In this document: positions 8,000 to 16,354 of the stretch, piece by piece | Numbering within the stretch: the first letter of the stretch is position 1 | Layout of the letters: each line of letters begins with the position of its first letter | Assembly: GCF_001403615.1 (NCBI RefSeq) | Contig: NZ_LN879454.1 | Location: 186,001-250,000, forward strand | Source of the DNA: Desnuesiella massiliensis | Lineage (GTDB): Bacteria > Bacillota > Clostridia > Clostridiales > Clostridiaceae | DNA length: 64,000 nucleotides | Direction: 5' to 3' | Notes under the pieces: generated by a model | Databases searched by the model: none | What the model was told of the DNA's origin: nothing | Seen by the model: only the letters and a program-made list of their open reading frames with translations | Position numbers and translations under genes: made by a program

Positions 8000-10207
8000 T
8001 TAAGAACAGACTCTATTCCTTCCTTGAGCTTTTGCTTCATATAGGAGCTTATCCACTTTTTCCACAAAATCTAATGAATTATGGCCATTCATGGGCACTA
8101 TGGTAGAGGCACCTATACTTATGGTGACATGGGGATTAACCTTAGAATTTATATTAGGTATTTTTAAGGCTTCTACGGTACTGCGTATTTTCTCTGCTAT
8201 AAAAAGACTTTCTTTTGCAGAAATTCCAGGTAACACTATAATAAATTCTTCTCCTCCATACCTAAAAGCAAGATTTGAATTGCTTTCTAAGCACTGTACC
8301 AAAGTTTTTGCTACAAGCTTTAAACACTCGTCCCCTTCTAAATGGCCATAGGAATCATTATAAGCTTTAAAATAATCTATATCTAGAAGCAGCATAGAAA
8401 AATTTCTTTTGTCATTTTTGCAAGCTTCCCACTGCTCCATGAGATATTCATCAAAATAGCGCCTATTGGGGATTCTAGTTAAGCCATCCATGAAAGAAAG
8501 TCTCTTTAACTTAGCATTAGCTTCTGTTAGTTCGCTTTCTAACTGTTTTTGCTTTGTTATATCTCTTCCAACTCCTACTAAACCCAACACTTCTCCATAG
8601 GTATTACATATGGGGGATAAAGAAGTCTGGAAGGAGAACCTACCTTTACTAGTATCCATGTTCCATTCATAAACTACATTTTCGCCTTTTAGAGCCTTTT
8701 CATTTGCTTCTTCATGTACTTTACCAGCTGCATCGCCAAAAATCTCTGTTGAGGTTTTCCCAAGAAAAGTGCTAGTAGATAATTCGTACTTATCTGTCCA
8801 TTGCCCATATAAACCAGTATACCTTTGATTAGCATCAAGAGTAAAGATTATATCATTTATGGAGTGCACAAGAGATCTAAATTTTTCTTCACTTTCTGCT
8901 AGACGAATTTCTGCTATTTTTGATTGAGTTATATCTCTTATCATATAGATTAAATAAGCAGGCTCGCTTATGGTAGCAGGCATCTTTGTCACAGTTACTT
9001 CGGTATAAATAATTTCACCGCTAGCTGTAAAGTATTTTTTTTCAAAGCTGCAATGGTCTGCTTCATTAGATTTTATTTTTTCTATAGCCTTCAGTTCTTT
9101 AATTAGATCACTAGGAGAGCAATTTTCCTCTAAAGAATCTAGTTTTTCATTGCCCAACAATCTTTTATAAGTAGGATTATGCTCTATTATGTTGCCTTCC
9201 ATATCCTTTAAAACAATGCCCATACCAGCATAGTTAAACAGAGAAGACAATCTTTGATTTGATTTTTCTAATATTTCTTCCATGTGTTTTCTTGGTGAAA
9301 TATCTTTAGAAACACAAATATACTCTTTTAAAGAGTTGTCTTTATTTTTTATAGTTTTTACACTGGTTTCAATCCACTTATACTCGTTGTTCTTACATTT
9401 TATTCTATATTCCAAGGAACTTTCATCCTTCTGATAAGATGTACTCATAAACAATTTATTAATTCTTTCAATATCTTCACTAAAAATAAGTTCCGTTAAA
9501 TCCATTTGGCGCAAATCTTTTAGGTCATATCCTAATAAGGATTGGCAGGAGAGAGAAGCATATATGATCTTGCCCTCTGGGTCGTGGGTAGAGATTGAAT
9601 CTGCCAAATTATCTGTAACTAAACGATAATATTTCATTGCTTTATAACTGGTGTTAGAAGAATGGACATAAGAACAAAGAAAGTAGGTAAACACCGCACC
9701 TATAATGGATACTAAATTTAAATATTCTATTATTTTTATTAGCTTATAATTATCGTTAATGACAATTAAGAAGCTTAGATTTACTGAAGTGAGAGTTATA
9801 AAATTAAGAAGAATATATTTTAACATAGGTTTTAACTTTAATTTACAGAAAAATGCACATAAAGTTCCCATAATTATAGCATTACAGGCAGCGATAAAGG
9901 AAATTTTACTAATTCCAAAGGCTGCAATTCTATAGATAGCTATGCAAGCTGCAGTTATAAGTGAAGAAATAGGCCCTCCATAAAAAGCGGATATAACTAT
10001 AGCAATATGTCTTAAATCCACAATAATAGTATCATTTATGCGCACGGTGTAAATCATTAGAAACATGCCTAATACACCACAACCACCACCAACTAAAATT
10101 TTATAAATAGTCTTTGAACTATCTAGCTCTCTATCTTTAAAAAACTGTGCTGCTACAAAAAGTAATGAGGATATAATTGAGATATTAGTAAATAAGTCAA
10201 AAAGCAA
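8000..10207 (-). CDS. Membrane PAS-GGDEF protein, probable diguanylate cyclase
   Basis: About 735 residues. The N-terminal ~180 residues form five to six membrane segments resembling the 5TMR-LYT sensor (LFDLFTNISIISS start; DLRHIAIVISAFYGGP). Three PAS domains follow (roughly 195-320, 320-450, 450-570), then a GGDEF domain (about 575-735) with LLDIDYFKAYNDSYGH and an active-site loop RYGGEEF, so it should make cyclic di-GMP. No EAL or HD-GYP partner lies on this chain. Start chosen at a TTG (10207) preceded by GGAAGGTGAT, which gives the usual LFDLF beginning; an ATG five codons and a TTG eighteen codons upstream have no ribosome binding site. Confidence 0.87.
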   Translation of the reverse strand: MLFDLFTNISIISSLLFVAAQFFKDRELDSSKTIYKILVGGGCGVLGMFLMIYTVRINDTIIVDLRHIAIVISAFYGGPISSLITAACIAIYRIAAFGISKISFIAACNAIIMGTLCAFFCKLKLKPMLKYILLNFITLTSVNLSFLIVINDNYKLIKIIEYLNLVSIIGAVFTYFLCSYVHSSNTSYKAMKYYRLVTDNLADSISTHDPEGKIIYASLSCQSLLGYDLKDLRQMDLTELIFSEDIERINKLFMSTSYQKDESSLEYRIKCKNNEYKWIETSVKTIKNKDNSLKEYICVSKDISPRKHMEEILEKSNQRLSSLFNYAGMGIVLKDMEGNIIEHNPTYKRLLGNEKLDSLEENCSPSDLIKELKAIEKIKSNEADHCSFEKKYFTASGEIIYTEVTVTKMPATISEPAYLIYMIRDITQSKIAEIRLAESEEKFRSLVHSINDIIFTLDANQRYTGLYGQWTDKYELSTSTFLGKTSTEIFGDAAGKVHEEANEKALKGENVVYEWNMDTSKGRFSFQTSLSPICNTYGEVLGLVGVGRDITKQKQLESELTEANAKLKRLSFMDGLTRIPNRRYFDEYLMEQWEACKNDKRNFSMLLLDIDYFKAYNDSYGHLEGDECLKLVAKTLVQCLESNSNLAFRYGGEEFIIVLPGISAKESLFIAEKIRSTVEALKIPNINSKVNPHVTISIGASTIVPMNGHNSLDFVEKVDKLLYEAKAQGRNRVCS

Positions 10208-10407
10208 AGTATCACCTTCCATAATATAAACAATATTACAAACTAAAACACCAAACAACAATTTAAAGGTTCAAAAATTGTATTTATAATATTCATTATA
10301 GTAAATATAATCATAAATTGTAAGCATATTTCTTATATTAAGAAATATATAATAAAAGGTCATATAGAAAATATTGGAAAACAAATCTCTTTTAAATATA
10401 ATATTTT

Positions 10408-10510
10408 ATAGGAGGCTGTGAAAAAAGGTGCTCTATAGGTTCAGCTACACCGCGCGTGGAGCCCCACGAGCGGCCCGTGAAAAAGAGCACCTATGTTTTT
10501 CGCATCCTAT
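10408..10510. repeat. GC-rich palindromic repeat, copy 2 of 2
   Basis: Same element as 6836-6938. ATAGGAGGCTGTGAAAAA at the left pairs with TTTTTCGCATCCTAT at the right, with GGTGCTC/GAGCACC and CGTGGAG/CCCCACG stems inside. It lies ~30 bp before the start of the 10540 gene, between two divergent genes, so here it cannot serve as a terminator of either neighbour. Confidence 0.85.
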
Positions 10511-10539
10511 TATATATAAACAAAAGGGGAGAGTGTGAT

Positions 10540-11004
10540 ATGAAAGGGAAAAGATTGCTTCTATGTATTATAGCCATTTCTTTTGCTGTACTTATGTTTA
10601 CGGGATTTAAAAGCGTTACTTATAACAAAGGCATAAAAGATCCTAATTACAAGGACGTAAAGATTATTACTAAGGAAAAAGAGGCCTCTAAAGTAGCCAG
10701 ATTAGTATTTGAAGAATATCTAAAAAGCTATGAAAATAAAGATGTGAAGGATAATTTGAGGCTAAAGGACTTTAAGATTGATAAAATAGAAAAGATAAGG
10801 TATTTAGAAAACTACCCCGATGCCTTTAGCTTCTTCGTTAAATATTCAGTTAGAACAGACATAATGGATAGTCAATGGATTAAGGCCAATGGGAAAAACT
10901 CCTTATTTAATTGGAAAAAGGATAACTATTGTTATGTTGAATTACAATGTATTAATGATAAATATACTATAAAGACTTTGAGTGAAAATATAGCTTTGAA
11001 GTAG
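10540..11004 (+). CDS. Hypothetical exported or membrane-anchored protein
   Basis: 154 residues. An N-terminal positively charged end (MKGKRLL) and a hydrophobic segment (about residues 6-24) look like an uncleaved signal anchor or signal peptide; no lipobox cysteine follows. The rest is lysine- and tyrosine-rich, with a pattern (ASKVARLVFEEYLKSYENK..LKDFKIDKIEKI) like DUF4829/DUF4878-type exported clostridial proteins with an NTF2-like fold, but I do not recognise it surely. ATG at 10540 is preceded by AAAAGGGGAGAG. The frame is open further upstream through the palindromic repeat, which is not coding. It is followed by a MITE-like repeat. Confidence 0.6.
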   Translation: MKGKRLLLCIIAISFAVLMFTGFKSVTYNKGIKDPNYKDVKIITKEKEASKVARLVFEEYLKSYENKDVKDNLRLKDFKIDKIEKIRYLENYPDAFSFFVKYSVRTDIMDSQWIKANGKNSLFNWKKDNYCYVELQCINDKYTIKTLSENIALK

Positions 11005-11011
11005 ATCTTTC

Positions 11012-11197
11012 AATGCACAGTTCACAATGAAGGAGGATTTTTCTACGCTTCTCTATGAAAAATCTGAAATTGTATTTTTTAAGTGGCTTTGCCGTTTAGA
11101 AAAAAGTCGTAGCTAAGCATTAGCAACGCTTTATAAATTCTCAATTTTTTCGCAGCGCCAGTGGAGAAAAAATTTCCTCAATTGTGCACTGTGCATT
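11012..11197. repeat. MITE-like element with terminal inverted repeats
   Basis: A 186-bp non-coding palindromic element. The left end AATGCACAGTTCACAATGA and the right end TCAATTGTGCACTGTGCATT are near-perfect inverted repeats, and internal segments (GAGGATTTTTC, GAAAAAATTTCCTC) also pair. It has no ORF, so any movement would need a transposase in trans. It is placed between two convergent genes. Confidence 0.7.
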
Positions 11198-11198
11198 A

Positions 11199-11228
11199 AA
11201 AAAAGGCTAAAGAATAGCCTTTTAATAA
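11199..11228. terminator. Bidirectional intrinsic terminator
   Basis: AAAAGGCTA (11201-11209) and TAGCCTTTT (11215-11223) form a 9-bp stem with A and T runs at both sides, so it can end both the 10540 gene and the ger operon that stops at 11260. Confidence 0.75.
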
Positions 11229-11259
11229 AAATTACCTTAGTAATTTTTATTTATAACAT

Positions 11260-12339
11260 CTATAGCTTCCTAATTGATGCTACAAGCCAGGTAATTGGAA
11301 TTAAAATAGCTAGAGGTAGAATTATAATTGGATTTTTCATTATGTCTAATTTTATAATTTGAACTATATTATCTGGTAAGGTGGCTAGGATAATATTAAT
11401 AATCACCACGGGTAAGATTAAAGTCTTATAGTTTTTTAAGTTTAGCCACTGAGCTAGACCAATAACCGGCGGATAATAAAAAACTAATAGTTCTAAATAA
11501 CTTGATAACATCCAAAGCAGCATAAATACAGCTTCAAGACCTGAAAGAAAGTTAGCGATTAAGATGTATCTAGACATGTAAAATACGGGGAAAACCAGCT
11601 TAACTATAATATCCATTCCTGCAAAGCCTAAACCTATAATCACTAAAAGAGATAGCAGCACTCCAGATATGGAGGAACCTATAATTAATGCCTTTTTACC
11701 TTCCTTTTTGTCCCTTAAACAAGGAAACCATAAGGCCATAAAAAGCACAGTTTCTACGGCGTAAGGAAATAGTATGAGCTGAGATTTTAAAATGGGCATA
11801 GGGCCATTTTCTAAAAGTGGCAATATATTAGAAAAGTCTACATTTGGACTAATCATAAGCATCAATAAAACTATAAAGATAATTATAAGCAGGGAAAATA
11901 ATTCTGCTGTCCTAGCATATACTTCAAAGCCACTTCTCATTACATAGATAATTAGTATAGACATTAAAATATTTACAGCCATTGCCGGAGTGTAGGGAAG
12001 AAAAAAGCGCATTAGTTCTATAATCTCTCTCATAATCAATGGGGCCATTATCCAAAAACCTAAAATATAGTAAAGGGATGCGACTTTTCCTAGGAATTTA
12101 CCAAGGACTATAGGAAGATATTGCACAAAGGTTTTTTCAGGAAAGCGGAGATTTAAATTTATTAGAAACAAGCCATCTATTATAGCTAAAATATAAGCTA
12201 AAAGCACTGAAATCCAGCCGTCTCTTCCTGAATATTGAACTGCTGGTCCTTGTATAACTACAAATATATTACCTAAGCCAGCTGCAATTATTAGCATCAG
12301 TGCCTGATGACCAGATATTCTTTCCTCATTCTGAAACAA
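11260..12339 (-). CDS. gerKB: Spore germinant receptor permease subunit (GerAB/GerKB family)
   Basis: About 359 residues with ten hydrophobic segments, the fold of the APC-superfamily GerAB subunits (ISGHQALMLIIAAGLGN near the N terminus). This subunit binds the germinant in the inner spore membrane together with GerA and GerC subunits. It is the last gene of the operon, 16 bp after gerKC. The start is placed at a TTG (12339) that has AAAGGAG eight bases upstream; a TTG three codons earlier abuts this site. Expression is expected in the forespore, as for other ger operons. The K naming follows the A-C-B gene order usual for the clostridial receptor; the germinant is unknown. Confidence 0.87.
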   Translation of the reverse strand: MFQNEERISGHQALMLIIAAGLGNIFVVIQGPAVQYSGRDGWISVLLAYILAIIDGLFLINLNLRFPEKTFVQYLPIVLGKFLGKVASLYYILGFWIMAPLIMREIIELMRFFLPYTPAMAVNILMSILIIYVMRSGFEVYARTAELFSLLIIIFIVLLMLMISPNVDFSNILPLLENGPMPILKSQLILFPYAVETVLFMALWFPCLRDKKEGKKALIIGSSISGVLLSLLVIIGLGFAGMDIIVKLVFPVFYMSRYILIANFLSGLEAVFMLLWMLSSYLELLVFYYPPVIGLAQWLNLKNYKTLILPVVIINIILATLPDNIVQIIKLDIMKNPIIILPLAILIPITWLVASIRKL

Positions 12340-12354
12340 AAAACCCAACTCCTT

Positions 12355-13515
12355 TTAAGGTTTAATAGGATCAATAATCTTGCCCGTTGCTCTTAATTTA
12401 ACCTTAGCATTTACTTCTATGTTTACACCTGGATATATTTCTTCCCAACTATCTTTAATCTCCTTCCATTGCCTTGGAAGTTTTTTATGAATTTCCTCTC
12501 CAAAACCGAAAACATCTGTTTTATACTCTTGTTGAACTCTTTTAAGGCATGCTTCTACTTGTTTTTTAATTTCCATTTCGAACTGGTTTTCGAAGGAGTT
12601 AATTGCCTCCGTTGAGTTCATTTCTATATTGCTATCATTTTCTCCTATCAATCCTTCTTCATAAATATCTATAATAATTTTAATTTTCCCATTTGTTATT
12701 TTAGGTATTATTTTAGCTTTACCCTTTATTACCTTCTGTGTCAAAATTCCATTAGCTGTTTTAGTATACCCAGTCGCCATAATTCCTCTCTTAAATTTAC
12801 CAGTAATCCATAAGAGTCCTTTGGTCTCATGCATATCTAACCAGCCAATAAGTTTATCTTTTTTAAAAACAGCACTCCCGCTATAACCAATATCAAAATG
12901 GTTATCCTCACTTTTTATTGCTTCTATTTTTGCAGTTACTGGGGATAATGTTTTAACAGAAACATCCTTAATAAACTCATGGGCAGTTTCTACTGGTACA
13001 GTAGCCATATAATTACTAGAATTCATCAGATCTAGGATATAATCTGCTGAGATTTTTGAAACATCAACCTGTCTTTGAAGAATATCCGAAGCCTTTCCTT
13101 TAGCTACTAAAAGCCATCCTCTTGTGCGATATTCAATACTTCTAAGTATAGGGTTCATAAATGAAATAACTCCATCTCTGGCAGCTTCTTCTCCTATGAT
13201 AAAAACTCTGCTTTGTTGAAAATATGGATTTTTACTAGTTATCTGTTTATATCGTACTAAGGCATCGCTAAAGGACTTTCCTGTTACTGAAACCACATGG
13301 GTGGCAGTTTCACTAGTAGAAGGTTTTAGAGGAGTGGATATGCGATATGGTATTATACTTTGCATTGTCACTACTATTGTTCCTGGTTCCTCTCCTTTGT
13401 CAATACCAATAGCCGTAATTACTTCTCTTTGGTTAAGCTCAACATAGTCCCAACAGCCTGTTATATTTATTGAAACTAAAATTAGTATTATTAATAAAAT
13501 AATCTTATTTTTCAT
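12355..13515 (-). CDS. gerKC: Spore germinant receptor lipoprotein (Ger(x)C/GerKC family)
   Basis: About 386 residues. A hydrophobic signal segment ends in the lipobox NITGC (acylated Cys), followed by WDYVELNQREVITAIGIDKGE, the classic beginning of mature Ger(x)C lipoproteins. The remainder has the three-domain layout of this family, ending with a region of mixed strands and helices. It partners with the A and B subunits on the spore inner membrane. The gene overlaps the end of gerKA by about 11 bp, so translation is probably coupled. An ATG four codons earlier (13527) is possible, but spacing to AAGGATG favours the one used here. Confidence 0.9.
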   Translation of the reverse strand: MKNKIILLIILILVSINITGCWDYVELNQREVITAIGIDKGEEPGTIVVTMQSIIPYRISTPLKPSTSETATHVVSVTGKSFSDALVRYKQITSKNPYFQQSRVFIIGEEAARDGVISFMNPILRSIEYRTRGWLLVAKGKASDILQRQVDVSKISADYILDLMNSSNYMATVPVETAHEFIKDVSVKTLSPVTAKIEAIKSEDNHFDIGYSGSAVFKKDKLIGWLDMHETKGLLWITGKFKRGIMATGYTKTANGILTQKVIKGKAKIIPKITNGKIKIIIDIYEEGLIGENDSNIEMNSTEAINSFENQFEMEIKKQVEACLKRVQQEYKTDVFGFGEEIHKKLPRQWKEIKDSWEEIYPGVNIEVNAKVKLRATGKIIDPIKP

Positions 13516-15082
13516 TTTGTTCATCATCCTTATTATCTGTAACCCTTTGAGATTCTCTCCAAGTTATAGAGCTAGGTCTTGTCTTCATTAGCCATAATGG
13601 AAATCTTATTATAAAATCCTTCATGCCTTTCAAATTAAAGGGCATAATTGGAGAAAAGTATGGAGTGCCGAAAGAGCGCAGTGAAGCAACATGTATTATC
13701 ATAAATATGTAACTCCATAGGACGCCGAACAAACCAAATATAGATGAAAATATTAGTATGGGAAACCTTAGTATGGTAACGGAATCTAACTGGGGAGGTA
13801 AAAGAAAACTCAGCATTCCACTTAGAGATACTATTACAATCATAATAGGGCTTACTAACCCTGCATTTACAGCTACTTCTCCCATAATCAATGCACCAAC
13901 TATGCTTATAGCCTGACCAACGGCTCTTGGCATACGTACACCTGCCTCTCTAAGCACTTCAAATATAACTAACATAATAAAAGCTTCTACAGAAGCAGGG
14001 AAAGGAATAGCCTCTCTGGTTACATGTATGGTAAGCAAAAGCCTTTCGGGTACTACATTGGGGTGAAAGGTTGTTATGGCTGTATATATGGCTGGGGCAA
14101 AGATTGTAAAGTGAAAGGCTAATAGCCTTAATAATCTAATTTGAGATACTAAAAAAGGAGCGGAATAATAATCTTCTGTAGCTTGTAAACTTTCAACAAA
14201 AAGATAAGGAACAGTTAAGGCTATGGGGGTACCTTCTGTGAGAATTCCAACTCTTCCCTCCAATATTTTAGCTGCGAGTTTATCTGGCAGCTCAGTATTG
14301 CCAACAGTAGGAAACGGAGAAAAGGGTGCATCATCAATAAATTCTTCAATATATCCGGATTCAAGAATAGCATCAATATCTATAGACTTTAGCCTATATC
14401 TAACTTCGGCTAGAATTTTTTCATTTACAACTCCCTTTAAATATACAATGCAAACTTTTGTCCTAGTTCGCCTGCCGAGTATCATATCTTCTATTTTTAA
14501 GTTAGGATCTTTTATCTTTCTTCTAATAAGAGCTGTGTTAACACTTAAGGTTTCTATAAAGCTTTCTCGAGGACCTCTTACTGAACTTTCAACCTGAGGT
14601 TGCTCCACTGCCCTATGCTCCCAGGCTTGTGTCCCCACTTCAAGGGCTTTCTCTTCTCCTTGAAGAAATAAAATTGTATTACCATTTAATACTCCATCTA
14701 CTGCCTCTTCAATAGTTGGTATTTCCCTTACTTCATTTCCACTGATGGCAAATTTTTTGATATTTTCTAAGTTAATATCATAATCAATGGTAGTCTTACG
14801 TAAATCCCACATTAAGGAGTCAAGGATGCTTTCGTTGATTACATTTTTTTCACTTAGATTTCCTATGCTAACAATGAAGGCTTCTATATTGTTTTTACCA
14901 ACCATAAACTGGCGTAGGTTTATATCCATATTATCTTTAAAAATCTGTTGAATTTCTTTTAGATTTTCTTTTATATCTTTTGAAATTGGAGTGACTGTTT
15001 CTTTAGCATTGGAAGGTTTTTGAATTTTCTTATCATTTAGTAGTTTTAAATATTTAGCCTTTCTAAATATATTGCTTAACAT
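13505..15082 (-). CDS. gerKA: Spore germinant receptor subunit A (GerAA/GerKA family)
   Basis: 525 residues. A long hydrophilic N-terminal domain (about 1-280) holds the conserved segments VSIGNLSEKNVINESIL, GNTILFLQGEEKALEVG and RRKIKDPNLKIEDMILGRRTRTKV; the C-terminal part has four to five membrane segments (PFPASVEAFIMLVIFEVLREAG, PRAVGQAISIVGALIMGE). This is the full-length GerA subunit, which forms the oligomeric ion channel of the receptor. ATG at 15082 follows GAGGAG. First gene of the gerKA-KC-KB operon. The weak sequence match to a forespore sigma-G promoter upstream (TGAATA..ATAATATA) is only suggestive. Confidence 0.93.
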   Translation of the reverse strand: MLSNIFRKAKYLKLLNDKKIQKPSNAKETVTPISKDIKENLKEIQQIFKDNMDINLRQFMVGKNNIEAFIVSIGNLSEKNVINESILDSLMWDLRKTTIDYDINLENIKKFAISGNEVREIPTIEEAVDGVLNGNTILFLQGEEKALEVGTQAWEHRAVEQPQVESSVRGPRESFIETLSVNTALIRRKIKDPNLKIEDMILGRRTRTKVCIVYLKGVVNEKILAEVRYRLKSIDIDAILESGYIEEFIDDAPFSPFPTVGNTELPDKLAAKILEGRVGILTEGTPIALTVPYLFVESLQATEDYYSAPFLVSQIRLLRLLAFHFTIFAPAIYTAITTFHPNVVPERLLLTIHVTREAIPFPASVEAFIMLVIFEVLREAGVRMPRAVGQAISIVGALIMGEVAVNAGLVSPIMIVIVSLSGMLSFLLPPQLDSVTILRFPILIFSSIFGLFGVLWSYIFMIIHVASLRSFGTPYFSPIMPFNLKGMKDFIIRFPLWLMKTRPSSITWRESQRVTDNKDDEQNEK

Positions 15083-15174
15083 GCTAACTCCTCATTCTTT
15101 TATAAATTCATTATTTCTAATGATAAGTATATTATTATCTACATTTTTTAGATTATTCAGTTTGTAAGCAAAAC

Positions 15175-15204
15175 AAAAAGCCAATAAATCATTAGCTTTT
15201 GATC
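15175..15204 (-). terminator. Intrinsic terminator of the rpiR-type gene
   Basis: AAAAGCCAATA and the facing ATTAGCTTTT form a stem; on the minus strand it is followed by GGCTTTTTGTTTT. It lies ~20 bp past the stop codon of the regulator gene ending at 15224. Confidence 0.65.
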
Positions 15205-15223
15205 TATTAGCTTTTTATATGTA

Positions 15224-15973
15224 TTATTGAGTTATAAATTTATCCATGTATCTATAAAACATATATTCCATAACTATTAAAGCGGGAATTCTTGATATGA
15301 AATCCATGCTTTTTAAGGAATATTTTGTGGAGCAGATGAAAAGGCATTTATCAGAAAGATTTGATAAAGTATTCATACTCATATTAGTAATAGAAACAAT
15401 TTTGGCTCCTTGAGTTTTTGCAATACTGCAGGCTTTTATAACCTGAGAAGTCTCTCCAGACATAGATATGGCAAAAACTAAATCTACAGGTTGTAAGGTA
15501 CTGGCTGAAGAATACATTATAGTAGTATCATCAAAGTAATAACACTGCTTTCCTATAAGCTGAAAGCGTCTTGCCATTTCTCTGCATACGGATCTAGAGG
15601 AGCCCTCCCCATAAAAATCAATTCTCCTAGCGCTAAAAATCAATGAGATTATTTCATCAATGAGGGCTTCGTTGATTAGATTTTTTGTTTTTTCTATATC
15701 CTCAAAGGTAGTAACCTTGTTGTCTATAGTTTGTTTTTTATTTTGATGCTCTATAGTAAGAGCCAGATTATTTTTAAGTTCCGAGTAGCCAGTAAAACCT
15801 AGCTTTTGGCAAAATCTTATGATAGCAGCAGTGGACATATATGTGTTTTGAGCTACATCTTGTATTCTCATCTTCTTTATATCTTTAGCATTTTCAATAA
15901 AATATCTTAGAAGCTCTCCCTCATTTTTATTTAAATTAACTCTGTTCTTTTCAATTATAGTAAAGAAGTCCAA
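15224..15973 (-). CDS. MurR/RpiR-family sugar-phosphate-responsive regulator
   Basis: 249 residues. The N-terminal HTH_6 domain has the family marks (LNKNEGELLRYFIENAKDI, VAQNTYMSTAAIIRFCQKLGF); the C-terminal SIS domain (about 105-235) includes IDFYGEGSSRSVC and FAISMSGETSQVIKAC, which bind a phosphosugar. It is divergent from the alpha-glucoside PTS and 6-phospho-alpha-glucosidase genes, so it most likely controls them with a sugar phosphate as effector; GlvR-type regulators have this arrangement. The TTG at 15973 is chosen since GGGGGTGG lies four bases upstream and the preceding 38 residues in frame have no homology pattern. Confidence 0.88.
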   Translation of the reverse strand: MDFFTIIEKNRVNLNKNEGELLRYFIENAKDIKKMRIQDVAQNTYMSTAAIIRFCQKLGFTGYSELKNNLALTIEHQNKKQTIDNKVTTFEDIEKTKNLINEALIDEIISLIFSARRIDFYGEGSSRSVCREMARRFQLIGKQCYYFDDTTIMYSSASTLQPVDLVFAISMSGETSQVIKACSIAKTQGAKIVSITNMSMNTLSNLSDKCLFICSTKYSLKSMDFISRIPALIVMEYMFYRYMDKFITQ

Positions 15974-16123
15974 GGTTCCACCCCCATAAAATAAAGTAGT
16001 TGTATTAGAGATAGTCTTAGTATAGCACTGGCTGAATATTTTTACACTGATAAATAATTGTAAAAAGGATAAAGCTAAGGTAAGCATAGATTTTATAGTA
16101 GATTAAGAGGTGTTATAGAAAAG

Positions 16124-16194
16124 TGAAAAATATTTCATTTTTGAAAAAAATTCAACTTGCAAACTTATTTACTAAAACCTTCAAAACGGTTTCA
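16124..16194 (+). promoter_or_regulatory. Two candidate RpiR-type operators and a cre-like site
   Basis: TGAAAAATATTTCA (16124-16137) and TTGAAAAAAATTCAA (16141-16155) are adjacent short palindromes of the TGAAA-N4/5-TTTCA type seen for MurR/RpiR regulators. Downstream, TCAAAACGGTTTCA (16181-16194) matches the CcpA cre consensus in all but one position. All lie in the divergent region between the regulator and the PTS gene. Confidence 0.55.
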
Positions 16195-16354
16195 AAACTC
16201 GAAAAATGTCTATATAATAAACTTAGATTTAAACCTAACAGCAATTTCAAAAATATTGGCCAGTATTAAAATTTTGCAAGCTCTTTAATAAATAGTGTCA
16301 TATTTATAGTTAATAATCTGAAAAAATTATATTCATAAGGAGAGGGGATTTGTA

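Noticed and set aside
10456..10539. N-terminal extension of the gene at 10540
   Set aside because: The extension translates the GC-rich palindromic repeat; the ribosome binding site supports ATG 10540.
14223..14597. Plus-strand ORF of 124 codons inside gerKA
   Set aside because: Shadow of gerKA in another frame, without a ribosome binding site or protein-like pattern.
15974..16087. 38-residue N-terminal extension of the RpiR-type regulator
   Set aside because: No ribosome binding site upstream and no family similarity; GGGGGTGG supports the TTG at 15973.
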